Source of the DNA: Paramacrobiotus metropolitanus
Taxonomy: Eukaryota > Tardigrada > Eutardigrada > Parachela > Macrobiotidae
Assembly: GCF_019649055.1 (NCBI RefSeq)
Contig: NW_026570273.1
Coordinates: forward strand, 620,001 to 684,000
DNA length: 64,000 bases
Direction of reading: 5' to 3'
This document shows positions 24,308 through 35,938 of the stretch, in pieces. The notes beneath the pieces are model-generated. The model saw only the letters and a list, made by a program, of their open reading frames with translations. It had not been told where the DNA came from and searched no databases. A program made the position numbers and the translations under genes. The stretch's first letter is position 1, and every line of letters begins with the position of its first letter.

Positions 24308-24785
24308 TTAGGCGTCTGCCAAACGCGCAATTTATCCATGTTGCGTTAACAAATGTTGAATGCCTTTGGGTGATCCAGTCGAATTCAGGAGGACGTCCGA
24401 ACGAAAACACATTTCGTCAGACACTTTGCTGCTAATTTAGCCAAACAGTTCCAAGAAACCGTCCACCTGATTTTTTCGCCGAAAATGCCCGCTTTGAGTT
24501 GGCAAGATTTACGCCGAGTTTTTATTGACGAGTGGCCGGTTTAACGGCAAAAGCGTCCGAACAGTATATCCAGTTACAAAGGGCTCACCAGCGCCAACCT
24601 AAAGTGCTTTCCAAATTTTTACGGCTTATGGGTTGGACTTGCTGCTTTACAATCGCCGAACGGTTTTGCTGGCCTAACAACCAACCGTCTGGTAAACGCT
24701 TCATTCGTTCAGACGTCCTCCAGATTTGACTGGATTATCTGGAGTCGTTTCACGTTTGTTATTGCGCAGTTTGGCGTTCGCTTAA
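24308..24785. mobile_element. Foldback element with imperfect inverted arms
   Basis: The left arm (from TTAGGCGTCTGCCAAACGCGC through AGGAGGACGTCCGAACG) and the right arm (complement of GGAGGACGTCTGAACG back to AACGCCAAACTGCGC) are inverted copies of about 130 bp with indels. No coding sequence is recognised. It is probably a non-autonomous DNA element. Confidence 0.55.
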
Positions 24786-25011
24786 ATCCGCTTAAATTGA
24801 ATTAAAAGAAAAACGGGTCTGGATGTAACGTTTGTCGTTTACATACAAAAACATAGGTGTGACAATATTTCGATGCGCACGCATTGTCATCGGATCGGGC
24901 CCTGTCGTCAGTGGGTACCAGAATGCCGCATGAACCATTAACAGCACCTCAGCAATTGACGCAGAAGTGGGGCGTATATTCCTCAGTGGCTACTGCAATT
25001 TACATTAAACT

Positions 25012-27963
25012 TTAAAGTGATGTAATTCGTGAGACGAACTTTGCCGTAACTGACCATCTGCATCTGTTCGTACTATCTGTATGCCGAAAAAAGAAACACG
25101 TACGCTCGGCATTCACCGCGAAATGTGTGGCGGCTCTGTTGCAGCGGTCGGTGTCGCAGTACTGCAGGCGGCCAGTCCCATTCAGAACCTGACTGACCAA
25201 GGTATACAGCTGATTAAACGGCGGCCCAGAGGGGACTGGCACGCTTTTGTCATTCCAGAACCCTTCCCAGCGGTCGTCCGCGTCACATAGCACTGAAACA
25301 TTGCCTCTATATGTCAGCAAGGAGCAAGGTTTTCGACCACAACCCCGTTTCACTCTAAGTTCTAAAAGGAATAGCGAGACATTTGAAGCCGTGACGTCAA
25401 TTGCCGAGGGTTCTGTTGTGTGTTCCATAATATACCCACCCACCTTTGCGCACAAATATTTGGCTCTGCAAATACAAAAGTTTTTACGGGAGTTCCTTAT
25501 CGCTAGTTGTCGGTGATTGCAGTATTCCTCTAAAACTACTTACATATTCGTTTGTATAGCAGAATCCATCCGGACAGGGCTTCGCAGTGCTTTCCAGATC
25601 GGACACATTCCAACCAGCACCCAATCCACATGCCATGCCGGCATGATTGTCACAATGGTAACAAGAGATGGTCGCTGCGCTCGATGCTGAATTTAGATAG
25701 AGCACCGTTTAAACAATGATTTGTTAGGTTGATTAATTCAGAAGTTTCTTTTTCCTTCAAGCAGTTGTATTTTAACATGGAATCCATTGCGAGAAATTAT
25801 ATTTGTCGCGGTGCAGTAGGCATCCTTTAGCACGCACCCGTTTTTAGGCTTCAAGACCGTACAGATGGATAAACCTTTTCGGCGATATACTGGTTTGTAA
25901 AATACCAACTTTTATAGCTACTTCGAAAATCTTTTGTGCACATTGGTTCTGTCTGTTTTCGGAGTGTATGGGTATGGGTTCATTAGAAAGCTCATAAATC
26001 GCGCTTTTTAATAGACAGAGTTTCAAAATCAACACTAATAGCATAATCGCCTTAGAAATTTTTCTGTTGTGTAAGCCCTAGAAAAATCTTAGCCAAGAAC
26101 CAGATGGAACATCTTCAGGTCTGATGTTTTCAAATGGAACTAAAATTATTTTACACGCTGGGCTTATTCGAAAAAAATCTTGAATGAAAAGCTAGGAGGA
26201 TACACATTTTTGAACATGGAACTAATTCTTCTTATCGAGAAAACCACTGAGCGTTGGAGTTCGAATGTCTGTATTAGAGCGCTAAATGCTTGCTTCACGC
26301 TCGCTCGCGGTAGTTTAACTTTCGCAAAATTTTTCTCAGCTCGCTCGTGCTAGCTCGTTTGCTCGCTCGCTCGGCTCGTTTCGGCATGTCTCACTGCTCA
26401 GATCGCTCGGCTCGTAAACCGAATCAGTTTTTCTGCTCATTTAACTCGGAAGCAAACTAATAAAAAATTATTGCATTTTTAATTTTTAAATTTTCATTCA
26501 GATAAAGTAGTCTTTACCAACGCAGGTATTTTTGTCATGTGGACATAGCAAGTATTGTCAGTTTTCATATCCTGAATGTATCCCATTTTATCGGTTTCGA
26601 TAACTGAGATGCTCTACAGTCGCAACTCTGACTGGCAGACGCAAGGGTATTATTAATTTATACGGAAACAAACCCAGATCGGTGCATACCAACGGACAAC
26701 AGCGTATCGAGATGGGGCAAAACTAATGGGTACTTTTTGCAGAGATTGTTCAAGGCCACGATTTTCGGTTAGGTATACATTGATCGATGCTGCAGAGTGA
26801 CTAGTAGCGTCACCAAGTATGTGGCAGATTTTGCCGAGTAGTGCAGTTTTTCAAGGGCCGTAACAAAAGTACTGCTCAGCTCGCTCGCCCTCCCAGAGCG
26901 CCGCTCGCTCGGCTCACTCGTTGGTCAATAACCAACAACTCGGCTCGGCTCGTGAAAAAACTGACAATACAGACAGTGGTTCGCTCATTCGGCTCGTGAG
27001 CGGCGAGCGCTCGCGCAGGGCTCTAGTCTATATCGCAAAACCAAGAAAATCCAGTGTGTAGAATAATGTTTTCTTTCCAATGGTACCAAAAACGGCCAAT
27101 TCCATTGCGGCAGTGGAATGCAATACGCGTAAAACTGTCCGAACTTTATTTCCAGTAAATCAGGGTTTTCGTGTTTTGGGAAATGGAATGGTCCGCTGCA
27201 TCGGTGGACCAGTTTGAGCAGACAACCACGCTACCTGCAGGCTGCGTAAGGCGTTCATGAAATCGCCGCCTGCGCACGGCTGCAGCGGTACGCAGACACG
27301 CAGCCCGCGTGCGGTTGGGTATACTTCGATTGAAACTGTGATGGCAGCTACGTGAATCGAACCGTGCTGCTGCACCCCTGCGTCATTTTGGACCCGCGGT
27401 ACCTTTTCGTTTTAGACAGATTTGGGTTTTTGTTCTGTTCTTTGCTTCTCAAAAGATCTCTCATTTTAAAGAGAATTTTTTTCTGTTCTAGAAAATATAC
27501 TCGTAGTTACTGTAACTTCTGTGGGGATGAAGCAAGACCAGTCTATCGCCTTAATAAAACACAGCCGTCGTAAATATTGCCTGAAGCACTTTTTTACAGC
27601 TGCTAGTGCATTCAACAGCTGACGGCTTTGTCGAACTGAAAACTAAAAGTTTTCAGTTTTAGTTTCCTTTTATACTAGAAATCTGGTACAAAACTGTAGC
27701 GATGTCTGCCATGCTTTACGCACGTGATGATACTTCGGCAAAAACATCAAATTATCAAAGCATTTAAAAAGTAACGAAACACGTAAGCTTTACATAATCG
27801 ATAGCTTTGTGGTCATTATGTATGGTAGTTTAAGCAATGTGGTTGAACAGGTTAACGGAAGAGTTAGAAATATGTGATAGATTTGACGGCTACTTCTATA
27901 CATACCTGTAGCGGTAAGTGTGCCCAAGGAGAAGACGATTGCAATACTCCATAACTGCTCCAT
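25012..27963 (-). CDS. Ly6/uPAR-like (LU) protein, F type, with 22-nt microexon
   Basis: Exon 1 (27963-27906) encodes the signal peptide MEQLWSIAIVFSLGTLTAT, phase 1. Exon 2 (25686-25544) encodes ISCYHCDNHAGMACGLGAGW..KPCPDGFCYTNEY, phase 0. A 22-nt microexon (25465-25444, SQIFVRK) lies between TTTGCAG and GTGGGT. Exon 4 (25361-25012) encodes VKRGCGRKPCSLLTYRG..VLCDADD..GRLQYCDTDRCNRAATHF and runs to TAA. All phases agree and give 190 residues with ten framework cysteines. A GTACGT at the codon after NAE could be a donor to an unlocated last exon. The 2.2-kb first intron contains the hAT-like element. No GPI tail is visible, so it is secreted or anchored through a missing exon. Confidence 0.75.
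26275..27025. mobile_element. hAT-like non-autonomous element rich in GCTCGCTCGG
   Basis: The left end reads TAGAGCGCTAAATGC and the right end, read inward on the other strand, TAGAGCCCTGCGCGAG. It is flanked by near-identical 8-bp repeats, GTCTGTAT (26267-26274) and GTCTATAT (27026-27033), as expected for hAT insertion. Sub-terminal regions are packed with GCTCG repeats (26283-26410 and 26870-27015). There is no transposase frame. It interrupts the first intron of the LU-F gene. Confidence 0.6.
27160..27375 (-). other. Unassigned GC-rich open stretch inside the LU-F intron
   Basis: A 71-codon minus-strand frame (AAITVSIEVYPTARGLRVCV.., LRSLQVAWLSAQTGPP) stands out by base composition from the AT-rich intron. 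I see no domain and no convincing splice borders. It may be an exon remnant of an unrelated gene. Confidence 0.25.
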
Positions 27964-28697
27964 TTCTATGACCCTAATGGGAAAAAACGGTTTCTGGAGT
28001 TGTGAAAAGGAAAAGAAAAAAGCTTTAAAAGCCGTCTGTCGCATCATGTACTACTCCAGTGTATTGTATGTATGCTGTGCAGCAGGCAACTTTGGAAAAT
28101 GCGGCCTTGTGTTCACTGTCAACGTTTCAAAATGCTAGATTCTGATGTACTGAGTGATAGCATCGCAAACGCGATCGACTGATAAAGGCAATAAACAAAC
28201 GTCGTCCACTTTGTGGTTGCATACTGCATGACTTATAAAAGCCTAACTTATAAAAGCCTAACTGACTAAAAAGAGCTAAGCTCTTTTCATAATTTTCACA
28301 GCGCTGTACATAGACCATCCTCACTGGACAGATAGAAGCGCCACGAAAAATGAATCAGCTTCTTCTCATAATTCGTCGGGTAGTTTTCTCCGCCAGCTTT
28401 CATAGGTATCGAAAACGTCATCAAATTTTTCATAGATCTTTCCAGTTTTTATTAATAATTTAAGTGTTCAGCAACGATGCGCAAACCACCGCGTATTTAA
28501 GTTATGATGGAAGCATTACTAATGCTAGCAGGTTACCCTACCATTAGTTATTCTTTCTGGTGTGCCTAGTGGGTGTAGTAAGTGTCTCAAAATTTGTTTG
28601 CTGTACAGTAATGCAGTATTACGGCACCTGAATGATCGATAGCGATGACTAAAGTGTGACAGCAAAGACAACGGTTTATTCGTTCCTTTCCTTTCAG
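27964..28697. other. Divergent intergenic region between the two LU-F copies
   Basis: This lies between the start of the minus-strand LU-F gene and the plus-strand LU-F pseudogene. The duplicated phrase ACTTATAAAAGCCTA occurs twice at about 28231-28263. No signal-peptide exon for the plus copy could be fixed. Confidence 0.4.
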
Positions 28698-29340
28698 CAA
28701 CCAACGCAGCAACTGTTCCGTGCTACCACTGTAAAAACCACGCCGGTATGGCCTTGTGGACAAACGACCGGCTGGAAGGTTTCCGATCTGGAGAACAGTG
28801 CAAAACACTGCCCGGACGGATTCTGCTACACCTATGAAGACGTAAGTTCCGTTCTCACATTGCCTAACGGCCTACTCCAGTACAAATATACCATCACCGA
28901 CCAAGAGCCGACCAAGAGCTGTCGTAAGTCGTTTTGTTGCAGAGTGGAACATATGTGCAAAAAAGTGCGTGGCCTTATTTCTGTATTCCTTATAAAACAG
29001 AATATGGAGTAATTTTCTCGAAATTTGGAATCTGACCTTTTGTCCGTAACGCGCTTGTTATTCCCGGTAGAATTCCGAGTGAAACGGGGTTGTGGTCAGT
29101 TTCCCTGCAACGATTATTAAGGAAATTTAAATGCTTCGGCACTATGTGACGTCGGCAGCGACGGCTTCTGGGCAGACAAGGAAATCCCTCTCCCGTTGGA
29201 ACCGCCATTCAAGTGGCTGTACTCCTCATTGTCGGGGTGGTAGTCCTGAATCGGACCGGTCGCCTGCAATACTGCGATTCCGACCGCAGTAACAAGGCCG
29301 CCACGCATTTTGCGGTGGATGCTGAACATAAGACGGACGG
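28698..29340 (+). pseudogene. Ly6/uPAR-like (LU) F-type pseudogene
   Basis: Exon 2 starts at 28698 after CTTTCAG: ATVPCYHCKNHAGMA, then a 1-nt insertion near 28754, then CGQTTGWKVSDLENSAKHCP, DGFCYTYED, ending at GTAAGT. The 22-nt microexon is kept at 28943-28964 (SGTYVQK) before GTGCGT. The last exon (from about 29072) reads FRVKRGCGQFPCNDY and then TAA, and the final GRLQYCDSDRSNKAATHF lies in another frame, with the last framework Cys replaced by Ser. It is the inverted copy of the intact gene at 25012-27963. Confidence 0.75.
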
Positions 29341-29521
29341 CGGACATCTTATTGCTCCATTTTTATCAGGACAATGTTTTAGCTGCAAAATAAATAATAA
29401 TCTTTTCGGCGGATTGCAGTATCCCCTGAAGCAGGTGCACCCTTATGCTGCGCCAACTGCAGCGGTCCGGTAAATGGATTTCCTGAAACCATTTCCCGTT
29501 TTTAACTGAAACGTTCACCAG

Positions 29522-29690
29522 ATGTCTTGCGTCGAAATGTCGCAAAGGTTAAATGTCTCAAAGCAGTATGTCCCAAATCAAATGTCCCAGCGACTAGATG
29601 TCCCGCGGCGAGAAGTCGTGCGTCGAATTTGGGTGCGGCGAAATGTCACACTCCCCACATGTCCGGGTGCGACGTTACGTGCGCAAATTG
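29522..29690 (+). repeat. Degenerate AAATGTC..GCGGCG repeat, copy 1
   Basis: Units such as AAATGTCCCAGCGACTAG, GTCGAAATGTCGC and GCGGCGAAATGTCACAC recur at roughly 17-20 nt spacing. The stretch AGTCGTGCGTCGAATTTG is shared with 54750-54775, where it lies on the other strand. Confidence 0.65.
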
Positions 29691-29844
29691 TACAGCAAAA
29701 ACTACAATGCGTCTTTCTAATTTTAAATCCGTTGCGTGCTATTGCTCGTAAGTCAAGAAACAGCAACCGAGACACCTATTTCTTCTGCTAGTGAGCTGTG
29801 TTTAAGAACTTTTATTTTCTTATGTTTCCTCATGTTGGTTATAG

Positions 29845-30428
29845 ATGTGAAATCAGGTTAGGCGAATTCCAACGGGATGCCACAAGCCCATCGCTGATGC
29901 GGCAACGCAGATTGCAAGTACTTTAGCGGAAAATATCATGCTGATAATTGCGATGAAAGTGGCCAATGAAGACCTGGAAATGCCACTGATAAAGAACCGT
30001 TCAATGTCACTCGCGCGTTCTACGGTGTTATGAACGGCAAGAGAACAAGCATCACGGTTCAGTACTGTCGCAACGGTAATGGCTGTAACCAGGGGCCAAT
30101 TGGCGATCTCCATTTCAAAGACCAGCTTTCAGGCGACCACGAACTAGTACGAGAAATCGGGCAAAGAATGCATGAGTGATTTTGTTCGCTAAAGTTATAT
30201 TAATTTTTAATGTGGCGTCCTTTACAGACTATGCAACAGCTGCTACATGTATTTAACACAACGAGAAATATGGCGAGATTCCGGCTGTCACAGGCGCAGG
30301 CCTCCGCCAAGGATATGTTCGAAAGGATGGACAACAATGGCGATGGTCTGCTGAACCAACAGGAGTATCTGAATTGCAAATACAATCCAGAATTGATAGA
30401 ACGCGAGGATGTAATCCACGTGTGCTGA
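29845..30428 (+). pseudogene. LU plus EF-hand pseudogene, mirror copy of 23601-24167
   Basis: The LU half reads CGNADCKYFSGKYHADNCDE, NVTRAFYGVMNGKRTSITV, QYCRNGNGCNQGPIGD in one frame, but with TGA codons at 29895-29897 and 29967-29969. A GTACGA donor near 30147 allows phase-0 splicing to exon 30228-30428, after TTTACAG, which is intact: TMQQLLHVFNTTRNMARF.., AKDMFERMDNNGDGLLNQQE, YLNCKYNPELIEREDVIHVC. The loop DNNGDGLLNQQE is a canonical EF-hand. The intact EF exon beside a broken LU exon is notable. Confidence 0.7.
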
Positions 30429-32424
30429 AGGTTCCTTGGACCGTGGATAAACGGTAAAAGGTCAGGGTCGCCAATTACTGAAGTGCTCTACCGTCATGAC
30501 AAACGTTTGCGGTTCGTCGATTTATGGGTCGCGAACGCAAACGCGAATCCTGTACAGATAGCATATCGCTGTCCTTTCTAATATTTCCTATAACACTTTT
30601 TTGTACAGCGACTGACGACACAACAAACTGAGTAGCATAACCAATTCAGTTCGCAATAGCCTGACGGTGTCTAATTATTGTGCTTTTAAGCATATGAATG
30701 TGCATTACACTGCCGAGACTATATGTTATTGCTTCATTTTGGTTTACAATAAATCGCAAATTCTCTTTGCGGCATTTGGTAACATTGGCGCAGAACGGTT
30801 TACAAAAACCGTTTATAATACACTAAGTCTGCAACTTATTCCGCTGGACGCAAATGCTTTACTGGTTTACTCCTTTAACTAGTAGACCCCGCGCAAATTG
30901 CGCGGAATAAGTTAGCGGCTGATGACTGCAAAAGCAAAACCTCTGGAAATTGACAATATTTATTTTCGTTGATAATGCCATGATCGTAATAAATACTTCC
31001 TTAACAGCAGTCACTGTTGACGAACAGCCAGTGCATCAAAGCGCTCGCGCGGTGGCACCGTTAAAAACATTTGAAAATAAATTCTTGACGTTGCCACTCC
31101 GTTCACTATTTTAATTGCTATTATTGTAAAACGGAAGCTACGAACCCCTACACAGAATGTCTCGCTTGTTGTTCCGCGAACTCCGCTCGTGTCGCGGTCC
31201 GGCGTCACCTGCCTGTGAAACTGTAAACTTTGGACAGACAACTTTACGTTTGAAACGCGAACGCTGTATAGCTCGCAAGAAGTTTCCATTCTTCCAAAAA
31301 TTGAACATAACAAAAACAGTTTTTCTGCTGTTCCAGTTTTTGCTTGTACTCGTAACAATTTCCCCAGAGTCACTGTACATTATGTCATGAAACTGTTGCA
31401 GTAATTACACAAATTTCAGTAACGGGAATAGCTGTCAGATTACTGCGTGTAGTTTTTAACAGTACTTGTACTAACAAAGAATACAAAGATTTATAGGACT
31501 GACAACTGGGCACACTTTAAAGTTTAAACGTGTGCCTTTAACTTGTAGATGACTTTTACCTTCAAAAATTTAAACCCAAATTAATTCGAACTCGACTACA
31601 AACACAATTGCAACCGTACTTTTGTTACCGTTGTAAACCCGTTTCCCCGCCGTTGTAAACTCGGCAGGCTGCAGAGGCCCAAAAACCTGCGCGAGGCGGC
31701 AGCTACTTACTTAAGTGCGCTAATTTAACTGGTTTTTGACGTCCCGTAGACTTTCCATGTTAGAGTTTTGAATTTTTTCTCAAAACGTATTCCGTTTTTC
31801 TGAAATCTGACTGTTTTGTACAAATCTACACAATCAAGGCTATCGAACGGTACCTTGACATCTAAGATTGGTTGAACGTACCTATGAGTTAGACCCTGAC
31901 AGACACAAATTTTGTGTACATTCTTATTCTTTTATTATAAAGGATTTACGGACAAGATCCGCGAGAATTGCAGCTCTTTCCGCTTAACTGCCATCATTGG
32001 GTTCGCGCTGTATAGATGGCTAATTCCATTTCCGTTAAACATACATTACTCGGCGTTCTTCTGAAATCAGTAAATATTACGCAAGTCGCAGAACGCTGCT
32101 AATAGCATCAAAGCATGCATTTGCTGGAAAGCAATATTGCCAATGTACTCATGCCTACAAGCACAGCGGAGATCGCAGTATAAACCATGAAGTATGAACG
32201 TGCGAAAATTTTCAAAGATGTGTGAATCAGCGCATCCTGCTGAAAGTTGAAATATGTAGTTCGTGTTTTCAGAAAGCCACTATCTGATGCGTTGTCTGGA
32301 AGGCCTAAACGCTCAAAAAATACATTTGGCAAGCGTAATTTTACCCTTCATCTTGCCTTCGTTTATCCAGAAATTTTCCCAGTCCGACAACCGATCTCAT
32401 TAGTAGGCCGTTCGTGCTGTATAC
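30429..32424. other. Intergenic region, no gene recognised
   Basis: A small palindrome (CGTTTGCGGTTCG..CGAACGCAAACG) lies at about 30502-30543. Overlapping open frames near 31011-31390 on both strands lack family features and splice context. Confidence 0.4.
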
Positions 32425-32730
32425 AGTCGTAAGCAATCCGCCGAAACCCACAGCCACTATAATCGCCTGCTGGACAACCAAGTCCAGCCCCAACGGATGC
32501 TGGCGTTCGGTCGGGCGATGAATAAAAACCTTGACTGTGGCGTATGAAGACTTACTTACCGGAGGCGCCAAGCGAGAGCTAGCTCCTCTTCCTCCGCTAC
32601 GATGTCAGTGAAACGGCAACGGTTCCGGTCAACCTAGCCGACATATGTAGCGAAGCCCACAACATATTGAGCCGAGACCAACGCATAACATGTTGTGGGT
32701 TGTTTTCGAATCGGATGGAGAACTGTAGAC
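32425..32730 (+). pseudogene. Secreted family P, copy 4 (remnant)
   Basis: The plus strand retains AETHSHYNRLLDNQVQPQ, matching AETRRQRNRALDNHVQPQW of copy 6, and further on LRYDVSETATVPVNLADICS and EAHNIL, matching the RLIHYDISGTA..VRxKVHxRL block. The frame changes between them and no start or signal exon is present. Confidence 0.55.
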
Positions 32731-32901
32731 GGCATCTCTGGAGAACTGTAGACGGCATCTATGATAACAGACTTGTAAGCGTTAAACCGAGTTACTTCTT
32801 CTTAAACGTTTGAAGGAATACTACAGTACTACACTAAACTCTACAGTATCATGAAGTATGTGCTACACTCTAAAGTCTAAACTCTACAGTATCATGAAGT
32901 A
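32718..32901. repeat. Short direct repeats
   Basis: GGAGAACTGTAGACGGCATC occurs twice back to back (32718-32760). AACTCTACAGTATCATGAAG occurs twice (from about 32837 and 32880). These look like small local duplications. Confidence 0.7.
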
Positions 32902-33288
32902 GTATTATGAATAGTTTCTGCAAAACCATTGTTCGGTGACTAACGTCTAACTGCAGTTCGGTGATTGACATTTGACACTGGTTGCGAAGGAGTAAATCTG
33001 AGCTCATACAGTCAACAGTGCGCACCAGGCTAGACCAAACAGAAGCGTGCGTAATCCGAATACGAGACCACCTCCGAAGAGAGTAAACGTAAGGCAAGCA
33101 TAATATTCGATTTCCGTAACGCCAAATCAGAATAAACGCATAGTAGTACCGTAGTACATATCATTTACAAAAAAAGCTACCATGAAACAGCACCGTCGCT
33201 GTATCTGTATCTTATAATAGTAACCAGAAACAAATTAGTCAGTCGTCAGTCGTGGTCTGGTCAGTCGTCCACAGAACGCGATTGCTTG
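32902..33288. other. Intergenic region downstream of F-box-like gene copy 2
   Basis: This is the 3' flank of the minus-strand gene. Nothing else is recognised beyond a short GTCAGTCGT direct repeat near 33238-33265. Confidence 0.4.
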
Positions 33289-35938
33289 TTAATCGTCTTC
33301 GGAGCTGTCGCTGGATTCTTCATCCGCAGAAGGGCCTTCCCACTTCCAGATGTAGCGCCACAACGTGTGCAAGCAAAATTTATTCATCTTGCTAAGGTCC
33401 GCTGCCGCCACATTATATAATGTCCACTTATGTCCCCGATAATGCGCGGACGGTCGCGGATCACAGGCTTGAAAATTCTCCAGAATCTGTAAATTATTCG
33501 TATCTGCAATTAAGTCCCGACGTTTGAGCTTGCACGTGCGCATTGCACGCCCTGTTGTCTGAAAGTGTATGAGTGCTTGCTAAAATTGATAGGGACGGAA
33601 GAGAGAAAATTATCTTCATTCGAATCGAATCGTTTTCCCTTTAATTTCAAATTGATATTAAAACTAAAGACACAGGTTTGTAGAGAATTCTTTTCTCTAT
33701 TTAATGATTCTAATAAACTGTTGAGGAACCTATGGAAACGTTCAGAGCAAAGCGAAAAGCACGAAAGTTAAATGATATGCCTCATACAGTTTCGTAGCTA
33801 GGCAGGTGTTGATGGCCGGAGACCACATCAGCAATACCCGTGCGTGCGGGCCACATTGATAGACGTTTACCCAACCACCACTGATTGACTAGTTATGAAA
33901 CTGTATGAGGAATACTAGCTGACTTTCCTGCTTTTCGCTCCAATCTGAAGGTTTCCATAGGTTTCTTAACAGTTCATTAGAATCTTAAAGTAGAGAATAA
34001 AATTCTCTACAAACCTGTATCTTTAGTTTTGGGATCAAGTGAAATTCAACGGAAAACGATTCGAATGAAGATAATTCTCTCTCTGTCGTCCCTATCAATT
34101 TTTAACAAGCACTCATACACTTTCGAAGGCAGTTACGTGCGCCATGGCCCATGGGCATATCGTTGCACGACTGCTCAAACGTCGGGACTTAATTCATCAT
34201 GCCGTGAAGCAGGGAGCAAAATATTATGAACTGCGATAACAGATTAACTGCAACCCAAAAAAGAACGAACGGAAAATTGTCAACACATTGCTCTACACAA
34301 GTACACACCTTCTTCACTCCCTTGGCTCTGGCACGGGTATTCGTCAGATTGGCTAAGCGGCGTGCAATGTGCTGAGCATCGCTTAATATCCAACCGTCAC
34401 ACAAACACGTCCCTGCACACAAATGCTTCTCAAACACGTCCCAAATTTGCGCTTCGTCGATATTTGCCGGGGCAAAAACAGCGAATGGAATTCGGAATTT
34501 CATCAAGACCCCACTTCTGCGGTCTTCACACTGCAGCGTATAATCTTCCCAGAATAAACGATCGCAGCAGGACGCCAGTCGGGAAATTTGCGCGACCATT
34601 TCAGCAAAAAAAGCTTGCAAGTTAAATTGATCAAACTGGATCGTCAGTGACCGTTGGCGCTCCACCAAACGATCGACGCGAACTTCAGCGGTATCCAAAA
34701 CTTGCTTAATCAGTTCTACGGCTTCGTAAGCTCTGGCAAAATCTTCGTGACCCATCCAGCCGTCCACTTCCCCAGGGCGAATGCAGACTGTACGCGTGGC
34801 TGGAGTGACGTATTTAAAGATACAGGCGTAGACCGCGTAGTCGCATTCCGAAGGCCAGTCCCATCCTCTAACACGGGAAAAACCACAGTCCTCGCGTGAA
34901 ACCAGAACATCTTTTGACATCTCTGCCGAAGAGAGAATGGCTTCCCACAACTGACTGGTGCGTCGGCAGCGCTGTCGATCGACGGTATCAAGTGAATGGA
35001 AGACCTCTCTCAGCACGTTCAATGACAGCGCCAAACTAAAACGCTCGCTGCACTGCATGCCGTTTAACATCTCCTTTACATCAACGGAAGTTTTAGTCCC
35101 GCGCCATTTACGGAATCGACGCCTCTGGCGTCTTACTCTCTTAAACTCTTGCGCCTATATCAACAGAAACGAATTTCTTTATAGCTGATAGCGTCGGGAA
35201 GCTGTTTTTGGGATTTTTGACTTTTCGCAGATGGTAAAAGACAGTAAAGGTACTGTAACTGCATTTAATTACTGCGGTAAGAGTATTAAAGTCAGAGCAA
35301 CTTACCACATCTTCGTCCGTCACATGCGGCTTCTGAGTTCGCCGAACGCTGTGCATCGACTGGCTGAGAATATTAAAGAATCGCACACCGAAGCTATTCT
35401 CCACTTGGCCGAGCAAAGACGCCCCCTCAGCCGGCTTCCGAGTCCATTCAGTCCAGTAGCCGTCTGGCACCCTGCACGTCTGCATCACGAATTCACCAGG
35501 TTGTACCATCCTCTGCCGAAGATCTTCCTCTGAGGACGGCAAGCGGACCTGCTCCCGAAAAACCAATTCAGCAGAGCGATATCCGGCTCTCGCTACCTCT
35601 ACCATAATGAAATCCTGCAAGTTTTGGTTCGCAAACATGCGAACGAGGACTTTTCCGGGATACCATTTCCGGGGACGATTTGGATGGTCACGCAACAGCA
35701 CCTCCACGTTTTCTCCTTCGCGAACTCTGTACACAGTGTACCGTGGATAAGTAGAGCAGTCAAAGGCCTTCCCGTGATCCACTAGCACCGACTGCTGCCC
35801 AGGACATCCAAAATCGACAATCAAACGCGGAGGCATCCTTGGGTCTTTGTGCAGGCCGACGACGAAGCCGTGCTGCAGCACGCCATCAACCTTTACATCC
35901 ACCGCATTCCACTGGTACATCTCCCAGTACAACTGCAT
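33289..35938 (-). CDS. F-box-like protein, lineage family, copy 2 (intact)
   Basis: Three exons in phase 0: 35938-35306 (211 codons), 35154-34309 (282 codons) and 33486-33289 (65 codons plus stop), giving 558 residues. Exon 1 starts MQLYWEMYQWNAVDVKVDG and holds VLQHGFVVGL, RLIVDFGC, KAFDCST, NVEVLLRDHPNRPRKWYPGK. Exon 2 begins with a basic stretch (KRVRRQRRRFRKWRG, possibly a nuclear signal) and an F-box-like core: LNVLREVFHSLDTVDRQRCR, RTSQLWEAIL. Exon 3 ends in acidic DEESSDSSEDD. Splice borders are GTAAGT..GATATAG and GTGTGT..TTTACAG. F-box proteins commonly link substrates to Skp1-Cullin ligases. The N-terminal region could be a Tudor-like or chromo-like fold, a guess only. Intron 2 (822 nt) contains a long inverted repeat. 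Confidence 0.75.
33508..34194. repeat. Long inverted repeat in F-box-like gene intron, about 300-bp arms
   Basis: The left arm (33508-33800) begins AATTAAGTCCCGACGTTTGA, and the right arm (33889-34194) ends with the complement TCAAACGTCGGGACTTAATT. In between, pairs such as GTGTATGAGTGCTTG / CAAGCACTCATACAC and TAGGGACG / CGTCCCTA match in order. The spacer is about 88 nt. The outer end includes sequence lying just 5' of exon 3, so the repeat arose partly by copying the host intron. Confidence 0.85.

Noticed and set aside
31011-31390. Overlapping open frames on both strands near 31.2 kb
   Set aside because: Opposite-strand shadows of each other, without motifs or conserved partners in the window.
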